64,000 bases of DNA. It comes from Neoceratodus forsteri. Taxonomy: Eukaryota > Chordata > Ceratodontiformes > Ceratodontidae. The stretch spans positions 824,292,501 through 824,356,500 of the forward strand of contig CM057459.1 of the NCBI GenBank assembly GCA_016271365.2, given 5' to 3'. Under the pieces are notes generated by a model. That model was not told where the DNA came from. It saw nothing but the letters and a program-made list of their open reading frames with translations, and made no database searches. Shown piece by piece: positions 1-11,689 of the stretch (the stretch's first letter is position 1; each line of letters starts with the position of its first letter). Both the position numbers and the translations under genes were made by a program.

Positions 1-500
1 ATACCCTAGGCGAAGGTATCCTTAAGGAAGCCAGACTCAGTTTGTTTAAATCTAAACTACGTGCACATCTTGACATGGCCAGTCACAAAGAGCATCGTAC
101 TTAACACAGTCTTGACCTACCTACAACCCTGGGAGCCCCCAGCCCAACTCAGACCTCTAGGTTGAACTCAGATACTCTCAATTCTACTTTACTAAAAAAT
201 AAAAAAAGAAAGCCTAGCCCTCAGACAACAGAGCTGCTCTATAGCAGATCTTGTTCTACCTCTCACTTTCTCACTACATCCTACCTCCCCATCTTGCTAT
301 CACTACCCCTTCTCTTTCTTTACTACTCTAATGCTCTCATTTTATGAACTGTCAAGATGTGTAACTTTTACTCTCATTTTAAATCTATTGCTTCTCATTT
401 GTTATTAGTCTTATGTATAATTTGTGTTTGACGTTGAACCTCTGTAAACGAGTCTCTGGTTCAAAGGTATTTTCCAAAGAATAATAAATAAATTGTTTTT
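1..500 (+). mobile_element. L2-like LINE 3' fragment
   Basis: The first 110 bases read in frame 3 as the last residues of a LINE ORF2, ending with LFKSKLRAHL and then a stop near 110. The L2-like element at 4,890-8,800 ends its ORF2 with the matching GLFKSKLRLSL. From about 430 to 500 the sequence has the same 3' end as that element (a CTCTGTAAACGAG-like block, then TGGTTCAAAGGT, then an AATAAATAAA tail), here on the plus strand. The rest of the element lies upstream of the window. The 61-residue frame at 162-347 is 3' untranslated sequence by position. The family assignment rests on this match only. Confidence 0.7.
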
Positions 501-929
501 TATGAGCAAAATGCCATACCAGGTGTTTAAAATGAAATACCAATATAAGTAAAACTTGTTAGTCATAAGAAAGAATATACACTCTCCCATAATCTGCTCT
601 CTCTTCCAACAAAAGCAGTGTAAAAGCAGAATCAGAAAGTATCTTCTTTAAAAAATTTCATACAACCCACTTCATCTCCTCTGAAGAATGAAATCAACAC
701 TGAGCCAGACCAGAAGCAAAGTTAAAGTGTTCATCTTCCATGCATGGGGAAACTGCAGGATGAAACCTATGGGTAGTATATTTGGATGGGCACAAAACAT
801 GATTTACGTCTCCTAAAATCAATTACAGAAAAGGAGAGTTCTGTGTTTGCTAATGATTTCATTTTATAACTCATTCATAATTGATTCCAACAGATTTAAT
901 TTCCAAGTAAATCAGAATCAATGTGATGG
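501..929. other. Gap without recognised feature
   Basis: AT-rich sequence with no usable frame and no repeat that I can relate to others in the window. Confidence 0.5.
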
Positions 930-1060
930 ATTGGCCATGCCCTCCTTCATATTTATTTATTTGGTATTCGAAAAATAACCTTTGAACCAAGGCTCTTTTA
1001 CAAAGGTTCTACGTCACATGATCCGAGCATAGACAGTTAATCAAAAAGGTTACAGAGTTT
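930..1060 (-). mobile_element. L2-like LINE 3' tail fragment
   Basis: On the plus strand a TATTTATTTATTT run is followed by ACCTTTGAACC, AGGCTCTTTTACAAAGGTTC and a TCACATG-like block. The same order of blocks occurs at 4,905-4,990, the 3' end of the minus-strand L2-like element. Only about 130 bases are recognisable, so this is a strongly 5'-truncated copy. Confidence 0.6.
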
Positions 1061-4000
1061 TAGGACATTTGAGACACTGGCCGTATACTTTGGAATTGGT
1101 ACAATTAACCAAATATTAGATTCTTTCGTAAAGCAACATTTGCTCCAGATCAAGTGGGGTCTTCAAACCCCACCACTTTGGTTCTCAGTAGACAACAGTG
1201 AGCCTGCAGATAGCTTGAGGAGGTCTCTGGGCTGGTAATGTAAGCCAGCTCTGCTCAAATACTGCAATTAGATCTCCAAACTCAGAGATCTGATTGTATG
1301 CCCATAAAGAAAACCTGTGCTCCTGATGGCCAGGAATAAAGTCTGTATTAGCTACCACTGGTCAGCAAAGATGGGTGACCAGACAGCTGATGTATATTGT
1401 CCATAACTTCAGCACATAAACCAAGGTGCAAAGAGTGGGCCGATCTCTGCAGGCAACCATTCCATTTAGATAAAATTGAGCCTGCATTGGGTATGGGTCT
1501 CTCTCTTGTTCAGGATGCAATTACCTGGATTGGATTTAACTAGTCTGTTATGCTATGTTGAGACAGAGAAGCACAATAGAACAAACAAAAATCAAGAAAT
1601 ACAATATTACTCTGGACAAAGGTGCTCACAAGTGCACCAAGCTAACCTGAAGACTTTTCGATGCCCCCCCCAAAAAAAACCCCCACAGAATCCAATAAAC
1701 ACAGGTCTATCACTGAAATACCCATATGCAGCATGTGAAACACATAGAAAAGATGTGGTAAAAAAAGTATCTTACCACAATTGATGCAACTAAGTCATGA
1801 TATGGGTAAGACCTGTCCACATGTAAGATCCATTCCCTGCTATCCTAGGCCCAGCCTTTATACATAGGTGCTGTTTTTCCATGCCTTACAAGGTGTGGCC
1901 AAATAATATTGCTAACCCAGCGATATGCCTTATGTACTCTTCCAGACGCAGCCCTCTTAAGAGTGCCTGTCTCCACAGCACACACTGCACAATGCAGTAG
2001 TTGCTGTTTCCCTCTGTTCTGCTGGCCCTACCCTGTCTTCACTGGTACTAATGTGAAATCCTTAGGTACTACTGTGAAAATCCTTGTGGTTCACTGGTAC
2101 CCAGCAGTGGAAATGGTGCAGGTCCAAAAACATTATATGTGATGTTCTGTAACAAATAAAGCAATGCTTTCCAATTAAACCCCAGACCCAAATGCTTATG
2201 AAATGCAAATTGGGTATTTGTAAGTATTAGTCAGATGGCAAAGTCCACTAAATGCTTCCAACTATGATACACAAAAGAGGTGGTGGTAGGGCAAGCCCTG
2301 AGTTTACTCGTTGTTCTTTCAGACCAAAGGCGTTTCCACAATGCTCAAGGGTGATGGGGTGATTTGCAGCAAGTCCTTTCTATGGCTGATTTCATGCTTT
2401 CTTCCTATTTAGTGGCACAGATCTCTGGTGTCAACTGACTTAAGATTGCTACCCTGGGTCCCTGTGAGGCCTTTCTTAAGCTCCGCATTTAGCAGACAAC
2501 CCTCTTTTTCTCTCTTCAAAGGGCTGCTGAGCTGGTGAAATTCAATTCTAACAGCCTCATACACCTCGTTCTGGCATGCAGTTTCAAGTGTGTGGTGATA
2601 ACTGTAGCTGGCCTGCATTATTAACTTGTTGACTTGCAGATGGATTGGCTTCCAAATTACTGTAGGTTCAGGCTGGACTGCAACACAGCAAAAGTCTTTC
2701 ATTCAAGCTACAGCTTTCAGCCTTCACTTTCATGATGAGCTAGCAAGAAATTACCTCCTTTACTGAAAACAGGAATTCTGCTTTTCACGTTGCCTTTTTT
2801 TCGGGTAGTCACAGGGTGCCTCATAAGCAACTCCTATAGTGACCAGTTGGCTTAACTCTACAGACATATGGAGACTGGTTCCTGGTAATGCCTCAGTTGT
2901 TAACAGGTGGATGTAAGCTCAGCATTGGTCCAGTGGACTGTCAATCACGTTGGGCCAGGCTGGAGGTTCTTCACTTGTTAGATAAATGGACATATATTCA
3001 CAACAGGAATCCTGCCATTCTCCTGTACCCCAGGAGCTCCTTATGGCTTTCTTTCCAGACACTGCAGCCAGATTGGCTGCCATGCTGATGTGGTCAGGGT
3101 GCACAAAGACTGCAGTGGCCTGTCTTTGGGGCACTGGCCCCAAATGTCTATATATGAAAGGGCTCCTCCCTTTGACAGTCCAGTCAACTGAGGTGTGCAA
3201 CACGAGATGTGCCATTTGGAGACCTGGTTGCACTCATTCCATTGGCAGCAGGTGATCATATTTTGATGTGCAGTGGGAGTCAAGATTGTGATGGCACAGG
3301 AGGCATGAAAGTAATCTTGCTCATCTCTCCTACAGCTCTCCTATAATTCTCCACCACATGTTCTAGTCCACAGGGTCTAGAGGGAGCAGAGACAGGCAGG
3401 AGGAAAGTCAGTGGCTCCAAGGAACCAAGCAAAATCCCACACCATGTGAGAGTTACATTAGTTAAACTACTGTAAGGGAATTGCCAAAGAAACACTGTAA
3501 AGGAGCAAATTAGTGTATGTTATCCTAAATATATTTAGGTTCCGGATAGGGATGGCATGCAGAGCAGACAGAGTGAAAGACAGAAGGCATGCAGAAAGCA
3601 TGCCTTCTGTTGAGCATAAAGAGGGAAAGACAGAAGGCATACAGAAAGCATCAGAGGACGAGGAAACAAGCAATATGATAAACCATTTATGTGGTTTCAG
3701 TCAGTCAGTACTCACAACGACATTACCTCTTATCCTGCATACAGTGGTCTCTCATGCAGGAACAGTACAAGTGATGTGTTCTACATGAGTGTGAGCAGGA
3801 GGAGAACAACTACATTCACATATCAAATGCAAAATGAAATGCAATATAACATAAAATAAATGACTCTAGCTAACCACATTTTTTTAAATAAATCAATAGG
3901 CCCTCAGCAGAAAGTCTTTTATGGAGTACAAGTTCTTATATGATATTTGAGTAGCCAGAACTGTTTAGCTTTGCTTCACAGTCATTTCACCAAAATCCCA

Positions 4001-4880
4001 CTAGCAGATCCCCTTATACCATAAGAGACACCCTGTGGAGGATGTATTGACCTGTAACATGGAAATCAAAATGCCGTTTGTATCATAATATAGTAGTTAT
4101 GTTGAGGTAGGGACCTTAATATTAAACTACAATTTCCAGAACCTTATAGCTCATCTATGTCTTGATAGATTTTCATGTTAGGGAAATGCCAATGCTGTAT
4201 TTTATGACTATTAAAACTCCAAGGAACACCATACCACCACTTCATCGAGGTTTAGTTGCTGTTCTACCCTAAGTTTGCATTTCTTCACCTTTGGTGCTTT
4301 GTGCTTCAACCCTAAATAATACTTTAATGTAGATTTTGCAGATGGACAGGCAGCCACAACCAAGCTTCAGGAGCTGACGTGATAGACTGGAGACAAGGCT
4401 AGATGATAATAAAGTAATCCTTGCTACCAGGCAGTTGTCTTTATGAGACATACACTAGGTCAATCAGCTGTAGAATGGCCAATTAATTAGACACCGTTCT
4501 TTGTAACACATGCAGAACCCAGGAAGACCCACAGAAAGACGAGAGAGGATGGTATTTAGAGAGTACCGAGTGCAAGAGACTGATAAGAGGCACATACAGA
4601 GTAATGTTATGAGACAGCAAGTAGCATGATGCATTTTGTTTGCAGAGCAAGGTACTTTGTATAATTTTTCTGCAGGACAGACAAGCAGGCAAAATCAGCA
4701 TGCATGAGTTTGAGTAATACTGTATATCTGAGACACAGCTAAATTTTTGCAGCTCTTGGTGATCTTAGAGTCACGTCTCATAAAATAAACAAAAGTACAA
4801 CAATAAAAGGGGGAGGAGGTTGCCAGAGTTATTTAATATGTTTTATGTTTTCCTTGGACATAATTCACCTGCTGAATGGC
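1061..4880. other. Anonymous intergenic sequence
   Basis: No open frame here resembles a protein that I know. Short frames such as 2,409-2,702 minus (97 residues) and 3,513-3,788 plus (91 residues) show no domain, no fitting flanks and no codon pattern. A short repeated block at 3,577-3,654 is listed separately. Old interspersed repeats may be present but are too decayed to name. Confidence 0.5.
3577..3654. repeat. 27 bp duplicated block with hairpin
   Basis: A block beginning GAAAGACAGAAGGCAT occurs at 3,577-3,603 and again at 3,628-3,654, 51 bases apart, with one visible difference. The first copy also contains AGAAGGCATGC followed by GCATGCCTTCT, which can fold as an 11 bp stem. It looks like a local slippage duplication. 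Confidence 0.7.
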
Positions 4881-4892
4881 CAATTCACCTGC

Positions 4893-4925
4893 AATTTTTT
4901 ATTTTTATTTTTATTTATTTATTTC
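4893..4925. repeat. AT-rich tail repeat of L2-like LINE
   Basis: A run of TTTATTTTTATTT units at the 3' end of the minus-strand LINE. L2-group elements end in short tandem repeats that serve in target-primed reverse transcription, so this is taken as the element's true 3' end. Confidence 0.7.
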
Positions 4926-5329
4926 AACCTAGGATTACAATACCTTTGAGCTGAGGCTCTTTTACAAAGGTTCCACATCAGCATGTGCAACAGTCATCAT
5001 TTTAGTTACAAACATCTAGTCATTGACTTACAGACATGGAATAGCCAGTACAAAGACTTGGGCTATGAGCAAGACAAGGGAAGGAGGGTGGGTGGGGAAG
5101 TGGGTAGGAGATTGAGGGGGAAGGAGGGCAGGAGTAAGGGGATACAGGAGGTGGTTGGGGCGGGGCAGGAGGAGATACAGGGGAGTGTAAGGAGTGCGGA
5201 GAGACAGTGTAGCCAGGGGGCCTTGTTGAGGGGATATGACAGGTAAGGTGCTAGGGGTGCAAAGACTGATTGTAAGTGCTGGGTGCTGGGGCATGTGCAG
5301 CTGGAACAATGGAAATGTTAAGATGGGCA

Positions 5330-6988
5330 ATCACAGGATACAAGCAGAGAGAGGCGCAGCTTAGACTTGAAGAGACCAAGTGTTGGAGCGGTCGCTATGT
5401 CACTGCCAAGAGAGTTGAGCCAGTTGGATGCCCGATAGGCGAATGATCTTTGTCCTTGCATCATGCAACATCGTGGGATATGTAGTAGAAGGGAATTGGA
5501 CCTCCTTGTAGTGACATCCTATGTCTAGGCTTAAGGAGGGCACAGACACCAGGTAGGGCAAGCCGTAATATAATTTTCTTGACCGTGATGCAGGTTTGGT
5601 ATTTTATGCGTTTGTTAAGTTGAAGTCATCCAGATTGGGAATAAAGGTCACATATGTGGGTACAACGATGTGAGCCAGTGATGAGATGACAGGCCTTATT
5701 CAGGGAGGTCACGATACATTTGAGAGTAGTGGTAGTTGCAGACCCATATATGATAAGATCATAGTCTATGATGCTGATGATGGAGCTTTGAGTGACCACT
5801 GACAGTGCATCTGGGGTTAGAGTGTTTCCTGTGCCAGAATAATGCCTAACCTCGCATTGGCAGACTTTGCAACATTGCTGATATGGACAGCATATGAGAG
5901 GTGGGGATCGAGGGTGATGCCTAGGTACTTGAACGATTGTGTTTGCTCTTGGATGGCTCCTTGTTTGGTTGCAATGGAGAGGTGGAGTTGTTTGTTTTTG
6001 TTGTGGGGGCTGCAGAAGACCATAGACCTGTTTTTTTCTGATTGAGAAGCAATTTATGATTTAGAAACCAGGATTCAATGGAGGAGAAGGCCCGCTGAAG
6101 TTTACTTTGTAATTGGATTGGATCAGGGTCCAAGGTGAGGATCACAGCATCGTTGGTGTAGAGAATTATTTGTTCTGGGCAGCTGTCTGGTAGTGAGTTT
6201 AAGAGTAGGCTGAAGAGGGGGCCCAGAATGGAGCCCTGGGGGACTCCCAAGTGGACTGGTCTAGTGCCCCAGAGTGTATCAATGATTCTTAGTGTTTGGG
6301 ACCGTTCTTCAAGGTAGCTCTTAAACCAGCCAATGGAGTCAGTTGACAGCCCAGTGTTCTGAACCTGGACAAGCAGGAGGCAGTGATTGACGATGTCGAA
6401 GGCTTTAGTTAACTCAACGTAGATTGAGCCTAGAAGTTCACCGGAGTCAAGTGCACTGTGGATTATGCCAGTGAATTCAAGTAGGGCTGTGTCGGTGCTG
6501 TAACCTTTGTGGAACCCATGTTGTTGCTTGCACAGGATGTTGTACGTATCCAGGTATTCTGTGAGCTGGTCCAAGACGATGTGTTCTAGTGCCTTGGAGA
6601 GTGGGGGTAGTAGGGAGATAGGTCTGTAGTTATCGTGCGCAGGTTTGTCACCAGTTTTATGGATTGGGGTGACAGTGGTAGATTTCCATCCGTCTGGGAA
6701 CTGGCTAAGGCTGAGGGAGAGGCTGAAAATTCTGGTCAGAGGACTAAGCATGTCATCAAGTGTGAGAGACAGAATTTTGAGATTGAGGGAGTCATTACTG
6801 AATCTTGATTTACCAAGGGCTTTGGTAACATATTTGCGTACTTGGTGAGCCTTGACTGCTTTGAAGTAGAAGCAGGGGGAGCTGGTGGGAGTAGTGTTTA
6901 TTGGGGACACAGGGGCTTCACCATCTTTGAAGTAGTCCTGGTGTAGAACAGTGCTGAGGTCAGTAAAGGATTTGTTAAAGGTATCCAC
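5330..6988 (-). pseudogene. L2-like ORF2, reverse transcriptase half (broken)
   Basis: This is the RT half of the polyprotein that copies LINE RNA at the nicked target. In order it shows the palm approach (GWKSTTVTPIHK, NYRPISLLPPLSKALE), the motif A region (YVELTKAFDIVNH), the B region (GVPQGSILGPLFSLLLN) and the motif C region (ILYTNDAVILTL). Then come a thumb and the C-terminal FAYRASNWLNSLG and LFKSKL. Motif C should read YADD; here YTND has replaced the first catalytic Asp with Asn. The motif A Asp before the KAFD block is Glu. The frame is shared by three segments (6,988-5,921; 6,023-5,817; about 5,460-5,330), joined by frameshifts and stops. The protein cannot be active. Confidence 0.85.
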
Positions 6989-8249
6989 AATGGTTTTTGG
7001 GTTGAGGGTTGTGGTTCTGTTGATGTTGAGTATTGATTGGGGGGGATTTGGGTGGATTACCAGTGAGTTCCTTTATGTTGTTCCAGAATTCCCAACCATT
7101 GCCCCAGGAGTTTGTGAGGGCATGCTTATAGTAGGCGGACTTCATTTGGTGGATGGTTTTGGTGCAGTCATTGCGGGCACGTTTGTAGTTTTGGATGTCG
7201 TTTTGCCTTCCAGAGTTTCTGGCCAGCTCCCATAGGTGGTCTCTTGTTTTTAGCATCCTGAGGAGGTCACCTGTGAGCCAAGGGTTACTAAGTGATTTGA
7301 CTTTGTGTTTCTTAACAGGAGAACACGTGTCACAGGCCACAGTGAAGATGTTTATAAAGTGGTCAAGGGCAATGTTTATGTTGGTAGCATTGAAGACTGG
7401 GGACCAGTCTTGATGAAGGAGGCGGGATTTGAGTCGAGGAAGGTGACCATGAGGTATAACACTGCTGGTAACAGTTTTTGGTGGTTGTTTGATCAATTTA
7501 TTTGACCAGGTGCAGCTAACAGGGGAGCGTTCGCTGAGAGAGTCAGGGAGGACATTAGTGTTAGATATCTGTGATGGGTGACTGGCAAGGATACAGTCCA
7601 CGATTGTGCTGGTGCTGGTCCTGTAATTTTTCCTGGTTGGTGAGTCAACCATTTGTGTGAGGTTCACCACAGCAATGGTATCCCTGTGTGCACCAGCATC
7701 GGCCGCAGGCCCGTTGATGTTGAAGTCGCCTAGGAGGATGGATTCGGTGTCCACTGGGAGTGACTTTACAAAGCCAAGAACAGCTGTTAGACCAGTTCCC
7801 TGTTCTTTGGGAGGGATGTAGATGGTGACAACAGTGAGGGTTTTGTTTTGGGCTCTGAGGAGGATTGTCATTGGCAGTATCTGAGCAGTTGTGGGTTGGA
7901 GTGAGGTAATGATGTGGTGCCCCTGTATGGAGTCTTTTAGGTAGACAGCGCAGCCCCTGCCTCTTTTGGAGAGGCAATCCAGCCTAAAGACATTGTAGCC
8001 AGGAAGGCTGAATGCATGGTCCAGTGCTGATGGTGTAAGCCAGGTTTCGACAACTGCCAGAATGTCAGGGCAGTGTTGGCTGGTGAAGGCCTGTAGGGCA
8101 TCCATTTTAGGAAGGAGGCTGCAGATTTTGATTGATGTGAATGAGAGGGCACCTGAAGGCTTGCTCAGATTAGTTGGTTTAGAGCAGAATGGGCCAGGGT
8201 TTGGGTGCACATTGCCTGACAGCATTAGGAGGAGGAGGACTAGCCTCAA
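6975..8249 (-). pseudogene. L2-like ORF2, endonuclease half with 2A-like start
   Basis: A 424-residue open segment. Residues 1-20 carry a hydrophobic stretch ending in SGNVHPNPGP, which resembles the viral 2A consensus D-V/I-E-x-N-P-G-P. Then follows an exonuclease/endonuclease/phosphatase fold: KMDALQAF, DILAVVETWL (the catalytic ETW block), GRGCAVYLKDSI, VVTIYIPP, ILLGDFNI and a decayed LSERSPVSC where SDH is expected. The first listed codon is TTG at 8,249; the first ATG in frame is at about 8,227, just before the 2A-like block. The frame overlaps the RT half by 14 bases through a frameshift. It nicks target DNA in active relatives. The loss of SDH and the shift make this copy dead. Confidence 0.85.
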
Positions 8250-9200
8250 GGAGCTGTGGCGTATTTCTTTAAGGGAATGCTTTCACCTGCTAGCATCTCG
8301 GGAAATTGCCGAGCATCAATGATAGTGGGTGAGGGTAAGCATAGACAGGGGGGACCAGAGTGGAGGGCTAGGACCAGTGTGGGTGTAGGACAATTTCATG
8401 GTGGTAGGATGGACCCTGGGCAAGGGGCAGTGACTAGCGTGCAGCATGCCTATGTGGAGGAAGGATGTAGGAATGTGGAAGCTGTTGGGGAGGGAGGGAA
8501 AGCAGGCTTTTGGGGCATGCAGTAGGGGAGGAAGACAGGCAAGAAGAAATAGAATAGGGGTAGAGAACAGTGGAGGTGCATGATTAAGGTAGGATTTGGG
8601 GTAGGTGGAGGGAGGGGGTTAAGACAGACTGGTGGAGCTAGGAGAAGGGGGCAGAAGAGCAGTAGCTGGATCAGTGGGAAATGAGGATACAGCCAGGAAG
8701 GCCATGCAGCCAGGGAGTGGTAGGTGGTGACTAAAAGATGGGGGGAGTCACAAAACAGGTACCCAATGGAGCACAGTGGGGGTGGAGCTACCAGGGGCAT
8801 GGAGAAAGGTCTATAAAGTTAAGGGTCAGGGGAGGGGCGGCTGTAAAACTTTGGCCATTTGCCATGAGAAATGAATGGCACAGCAGCCCAGTGAGAAAAG
8901 TTTAAGCTGGCTCAAGAGCCAATCCCTGAGCAGAAGGCAAGACAATGTCCAATCAGGGTGTGGTACAGATACCCTGGGACCAATGATGTGGCTCTCAACA
9001 GTCCCGTGGTTCAGGGAAGTCTTACCCAGTTCGAGAGGATCTCGAGGACGGGAAGGAAGGTATATAGCAAGTAAAGCAACTGTGTCTTTCAGAGGGTAGA
9101 CTTTTTTTTTTAAATGAAAGAACAAGAATCCCTCTAGTGGCAGGTCTGTATAACCTGCTAATGGAAAACTAGCCCCAAAAAAACTTTTATTAGACACTTG
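8250..9200 (-). promoter_or_regulatory. Putative 5' region of L2-like LINE with CCAAT boxes
   Basis: Purine-rich sequence upstream of the 2A-like start. On the plus strand CCAAT occurs near 8,931, 8,949 and 8,981, and again at about 9,274, with an ATTGG near 9,310. Such boxes are common in promoters of retroelements and housekeeping genes. No TATA box or start site can be assigned, and the boundary between element and flank is not visible. Confidence 0.25.
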
Positions 9201-9670
9201 AAATGTGCTTAGTTCTATCTAAAATCTATTTGTAAAAAGCGCTAGGTGGCAAAAAGCAGGGAAAGTCTGGGCCAATCAGAGCAGGTTTTAAGTGAAGCAT
9301 CAGGTTCCGATTGGCTGCACTGTCACCATACCTTCCAAGGAGCTGCAGGCAGGTGTCCTGGTCTCAGTCGGTGGCTGGCTGGGTGCTGACCGACCGTGGG
9401 GAGCTGAAGCAGCCCCTTCCAGTGCAGGCAGCTGGAGAGAAGAAAAAGCAGGTTTAAATAGCATAGAGGTAGGATAGGTTTAGATTGAGGCATTTAGCAA
9501 GACAAAGGAGAGTTAGACTTTTCGGCACCAGGGCAGAGTGCTTGGATGGGGGAGCAGGAGCAAGGAAACAGAAGAGCTGTAGCACTTTAAAATAGTAGTA
9601 GAAATTACAATCCAGCTAATACAGTTGAAAAACTTCTATTAGTCTCTTGAAATGTGCTTAGTTCTAACAA
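9180..9670. repeat. 38 bp imperfect direct repeat, copies at 9,180 and 9,632
   Basis: The block AACTTTTATTAGACACTTGA followed by AATGTGCTTAGTTCTA at 9,180-9,219 recurs at 9,632-9,670 with only a few changes. The two copies lie about 450 bases apart. They could be an old long target duplication around an inserted element, or two fragments of one repeat. The enclosed sequence has no recognised element. Confidence 0.6.
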
Positions 9671-9683
9671 GGTGCATGCTGAA

Positions 9684-10827
9684 TAGAGGTGTTACAATTT
9701 TTAATTCATTAGTTAAGTTAATGCAAATCCACATTATTCACATTCACAAAAATTTGCAAATTAATTTTTTTCACAAAATTTACCCCACCAACTGTGCTGT
9801 GAAATCACCCCCTCCCCACACAAGAACATAAAAAGGATTAAATAATCCTGTCAACCTTCTCCCTTCTCCCCCCATTTAGTTTGCCTGTTAACCCAATCAA
9901 GACTCACCCAATCCCTCCAATGGGATTTATACTAATCTGCTCCACCATAAAGAGGGGATGGTGATCTTGTTACTGAACCAACTGTTTAAGAAAGGGCTTA
10001 ATTTCTTATCATTTAGAGGAATTGGTTGGTATTTCCTGTGACTTGGATAAGACTAGCCAGTGCATTTTAAGAGCACTGCTATGCCTCAGGGAGGTATGAA
10101 CCTTATCTGAATACCTCTCATCCATTCCTTATTTGTTGGGAAATCTCTAATTTTCCTCAATATGTCAATAGTCCTTTATATAGCTAACATTTTTGTCATA
10201 GAAGAGCTGAGATTTGATGCCTAATACTATATAATGCCATTAATTAAAATTGGTCTACAGTACGCATTACAAGATTTTTACACTAAGCCCTTCCCCCGCC
10301 CACATGCCAAGTACATTCCCCCACCTGAATCCCATTGTCTTTAATTTTTACTCCCAGTCAACCACTAAACCCCACCTCTGGTCCCCACCACCCTCCTACC
10401 CTCCAGCAATCACAAAACATCATCATGTGAATAAAGAAAATGGTTCCCAGTGCAGAGTGTCTGCTCTGTTTGATGTTGATTCCCAGTCCCACCTCCTTTC
10501 ATATCATGAATGAATGCTGATGTATTTGCTCCTAATAAAATTGGGAGCTAAGATGTCACCATTCATTCACTAAAGCCATTATTGTGAGACAGGAGTTGGG
10601 ACTTTGCAATAATCAGTGCAGAAACCCTGTACCGAGAGACTGTTTTCTTTATTTGCAGTTAATGTTTTGGCGGTGCTAATGAGGAGGACAGTTGGAAGGA
10701 GGATTTTGGCCAATCCACCTGGTGGATAACAAAGTAAATTGCAGTCCCAGGCTCTGCAATTTGGCTGAAATTCACAGATTTTTTTTTATTTTTGCAAAGG
10801 GAATTTCAGCAAGTTCATACATCTCTA
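9684..10827. mobile_element. Probable non-autonomous hAT-like element
   Basis: The left end reads TAGAGGTGTTACAA and the right end is the reverse complement of TAGAGATGTATGAA, a short imperfect terminal inverted repeat of the hAT style (TAGAGRTG). The flanking 8-mers ATGCTGAA (9,676-9,683) and ATACTAAA (10,828-10,835) agree at 6 of 8 positions, differing only by G/A transitions, as an aged 8 bp duplication would. No transposase is present in the roughly 1,144 bp between. Terminal repeat similarity beyond 14 bases is weak, so the call is moderate. Confidence 0.4.
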
Positions 10828-10835
10828 ATACTAAA

Positions 10836-11640
10836 TTGGTCTCCTCAGCACAAGCAAGAATCAGTTGACACTGGAGGATAATGGAGAACAATATCTGGAA
10901 TATTAGAGTAAGGGATTGGCAGGACCAATATTTAAAGCAACAAACAGGGCTGAGAATGGAGTCAGAAAAGACTTGCCTGCTCCTGTTGGAAGCTGAGAAA
11001 CATGCTGTACTGCAGAGAACAAACTAGAATGCATTTGAGGAACTGGGAACTTGGTAAAACATAATATTGTAGAGGACTAGGAAGGTAAGCTACACTTTCT
11101 ACAGAAAGTTTCATTATTTTCTTATTGGCATTAAAATTGCAGGATTCCATTAAAGTGTAGTAATTTTATAACCAGAGGTTGAAAAACAACTGAAGTTGCT
11201 TGATTTCTGTGCTAGACACATAGGATTTGGAAGGATATTTGTGCAATATTTTAGAAGTGTCCTGCTGGCTGAACAGTGAGTTCGTTTTTATCCCTGGACT
11301 CAGTAGAGTGGTTTGTGTAGGAGCAGTGGTCTAGTACATTGTGGTGTTGGTTGACTTACTATAAAGGGCAGTACTCACCAGGGTGGTGGAGCAGTGGTGT
11401 ATTTGATTGTTTCTAACAGTCACCAGTGGTTGTGGTCTACCCACCCATCCTTCCCCTCACCCTGCCCACCACAGGTGCAGCATTTCCTTTATAGCCAAGG
11501 TTCTGACATAACTTCCTCAACAGGTCTTGGAGCAGAACTGTCATATTCTTAATTACCCAGCACAGTGCATAAAGGGTAAGTACACACACACAAAAATATA
11601 TATATATATTACTCATTGTATATTGTAAGGCAGAGGACAT
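10836..11640. other. Anonymous sequence with short microsatellite
   Basis: No coding frame or element recognised. It includes a CA run followed by an AT run at about 11,583-11,611. Part of the right end may be the 5' untranslated region of the CR1 element that follows. Confidence 0.4.
11583..11611. repeat. CA/AT microsatellite
   Basis: Short CA repeat followed by ATATATAT. Confidence 0.9.
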
Positions 11641-11689
11641 GTGGGGAGTGGTGCAATGCACTGGCTGTGGGCAACAATTTTCTGGGAGA

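Larger units (their letters stand above)
4890..8800 (-). mobile_element. L2-like LINE number 1, nearly complete
   Basis: A non-LTR retrotransposon on the minus strand. In its sense direction it has a 5' region (about 8,800-8,250), an ORF2 with an apurinic-type endonuclease and then a reverse transcriptase (8,249-5,330), a short 3' untranslated part and a tail of AAATA/AAAT repeats (4,925-4,893). The compact EN-RT order without a C-terminal zinc finger, and the ending LFKSKL, place it in the CR1/L2 group. I favour L2 because of the simple-repeat tail. No ORF1 was recognised, so the 5' limit is open. Two related 3' ends occur at 1-500 and 930-1,060. Confidence 0.85.

Noticed and set aside
2409..2702. 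97-residue minus-strand frame as a possible exon
   Set aside because: No homology that I recognise, and no convincing splice sites or partner exons in the surrounding 4 kb.
5028..5330. 100-residue minus-strand frame rich in P, L, S and T
   Set aside because: It falls in the 3' untranslated part of the L2-like LINE in a GGGA-rich stretch; low complexity explains the open frame.
8450..8800. 116-residue minus-strand frame that could pass for an ORF1
   Set aside because: Composition is P/L/S/C-rich, without coiled coil, RRM, zinc-knuckle or esterase blocks. More likely the purine-rich 5' untranslated region.
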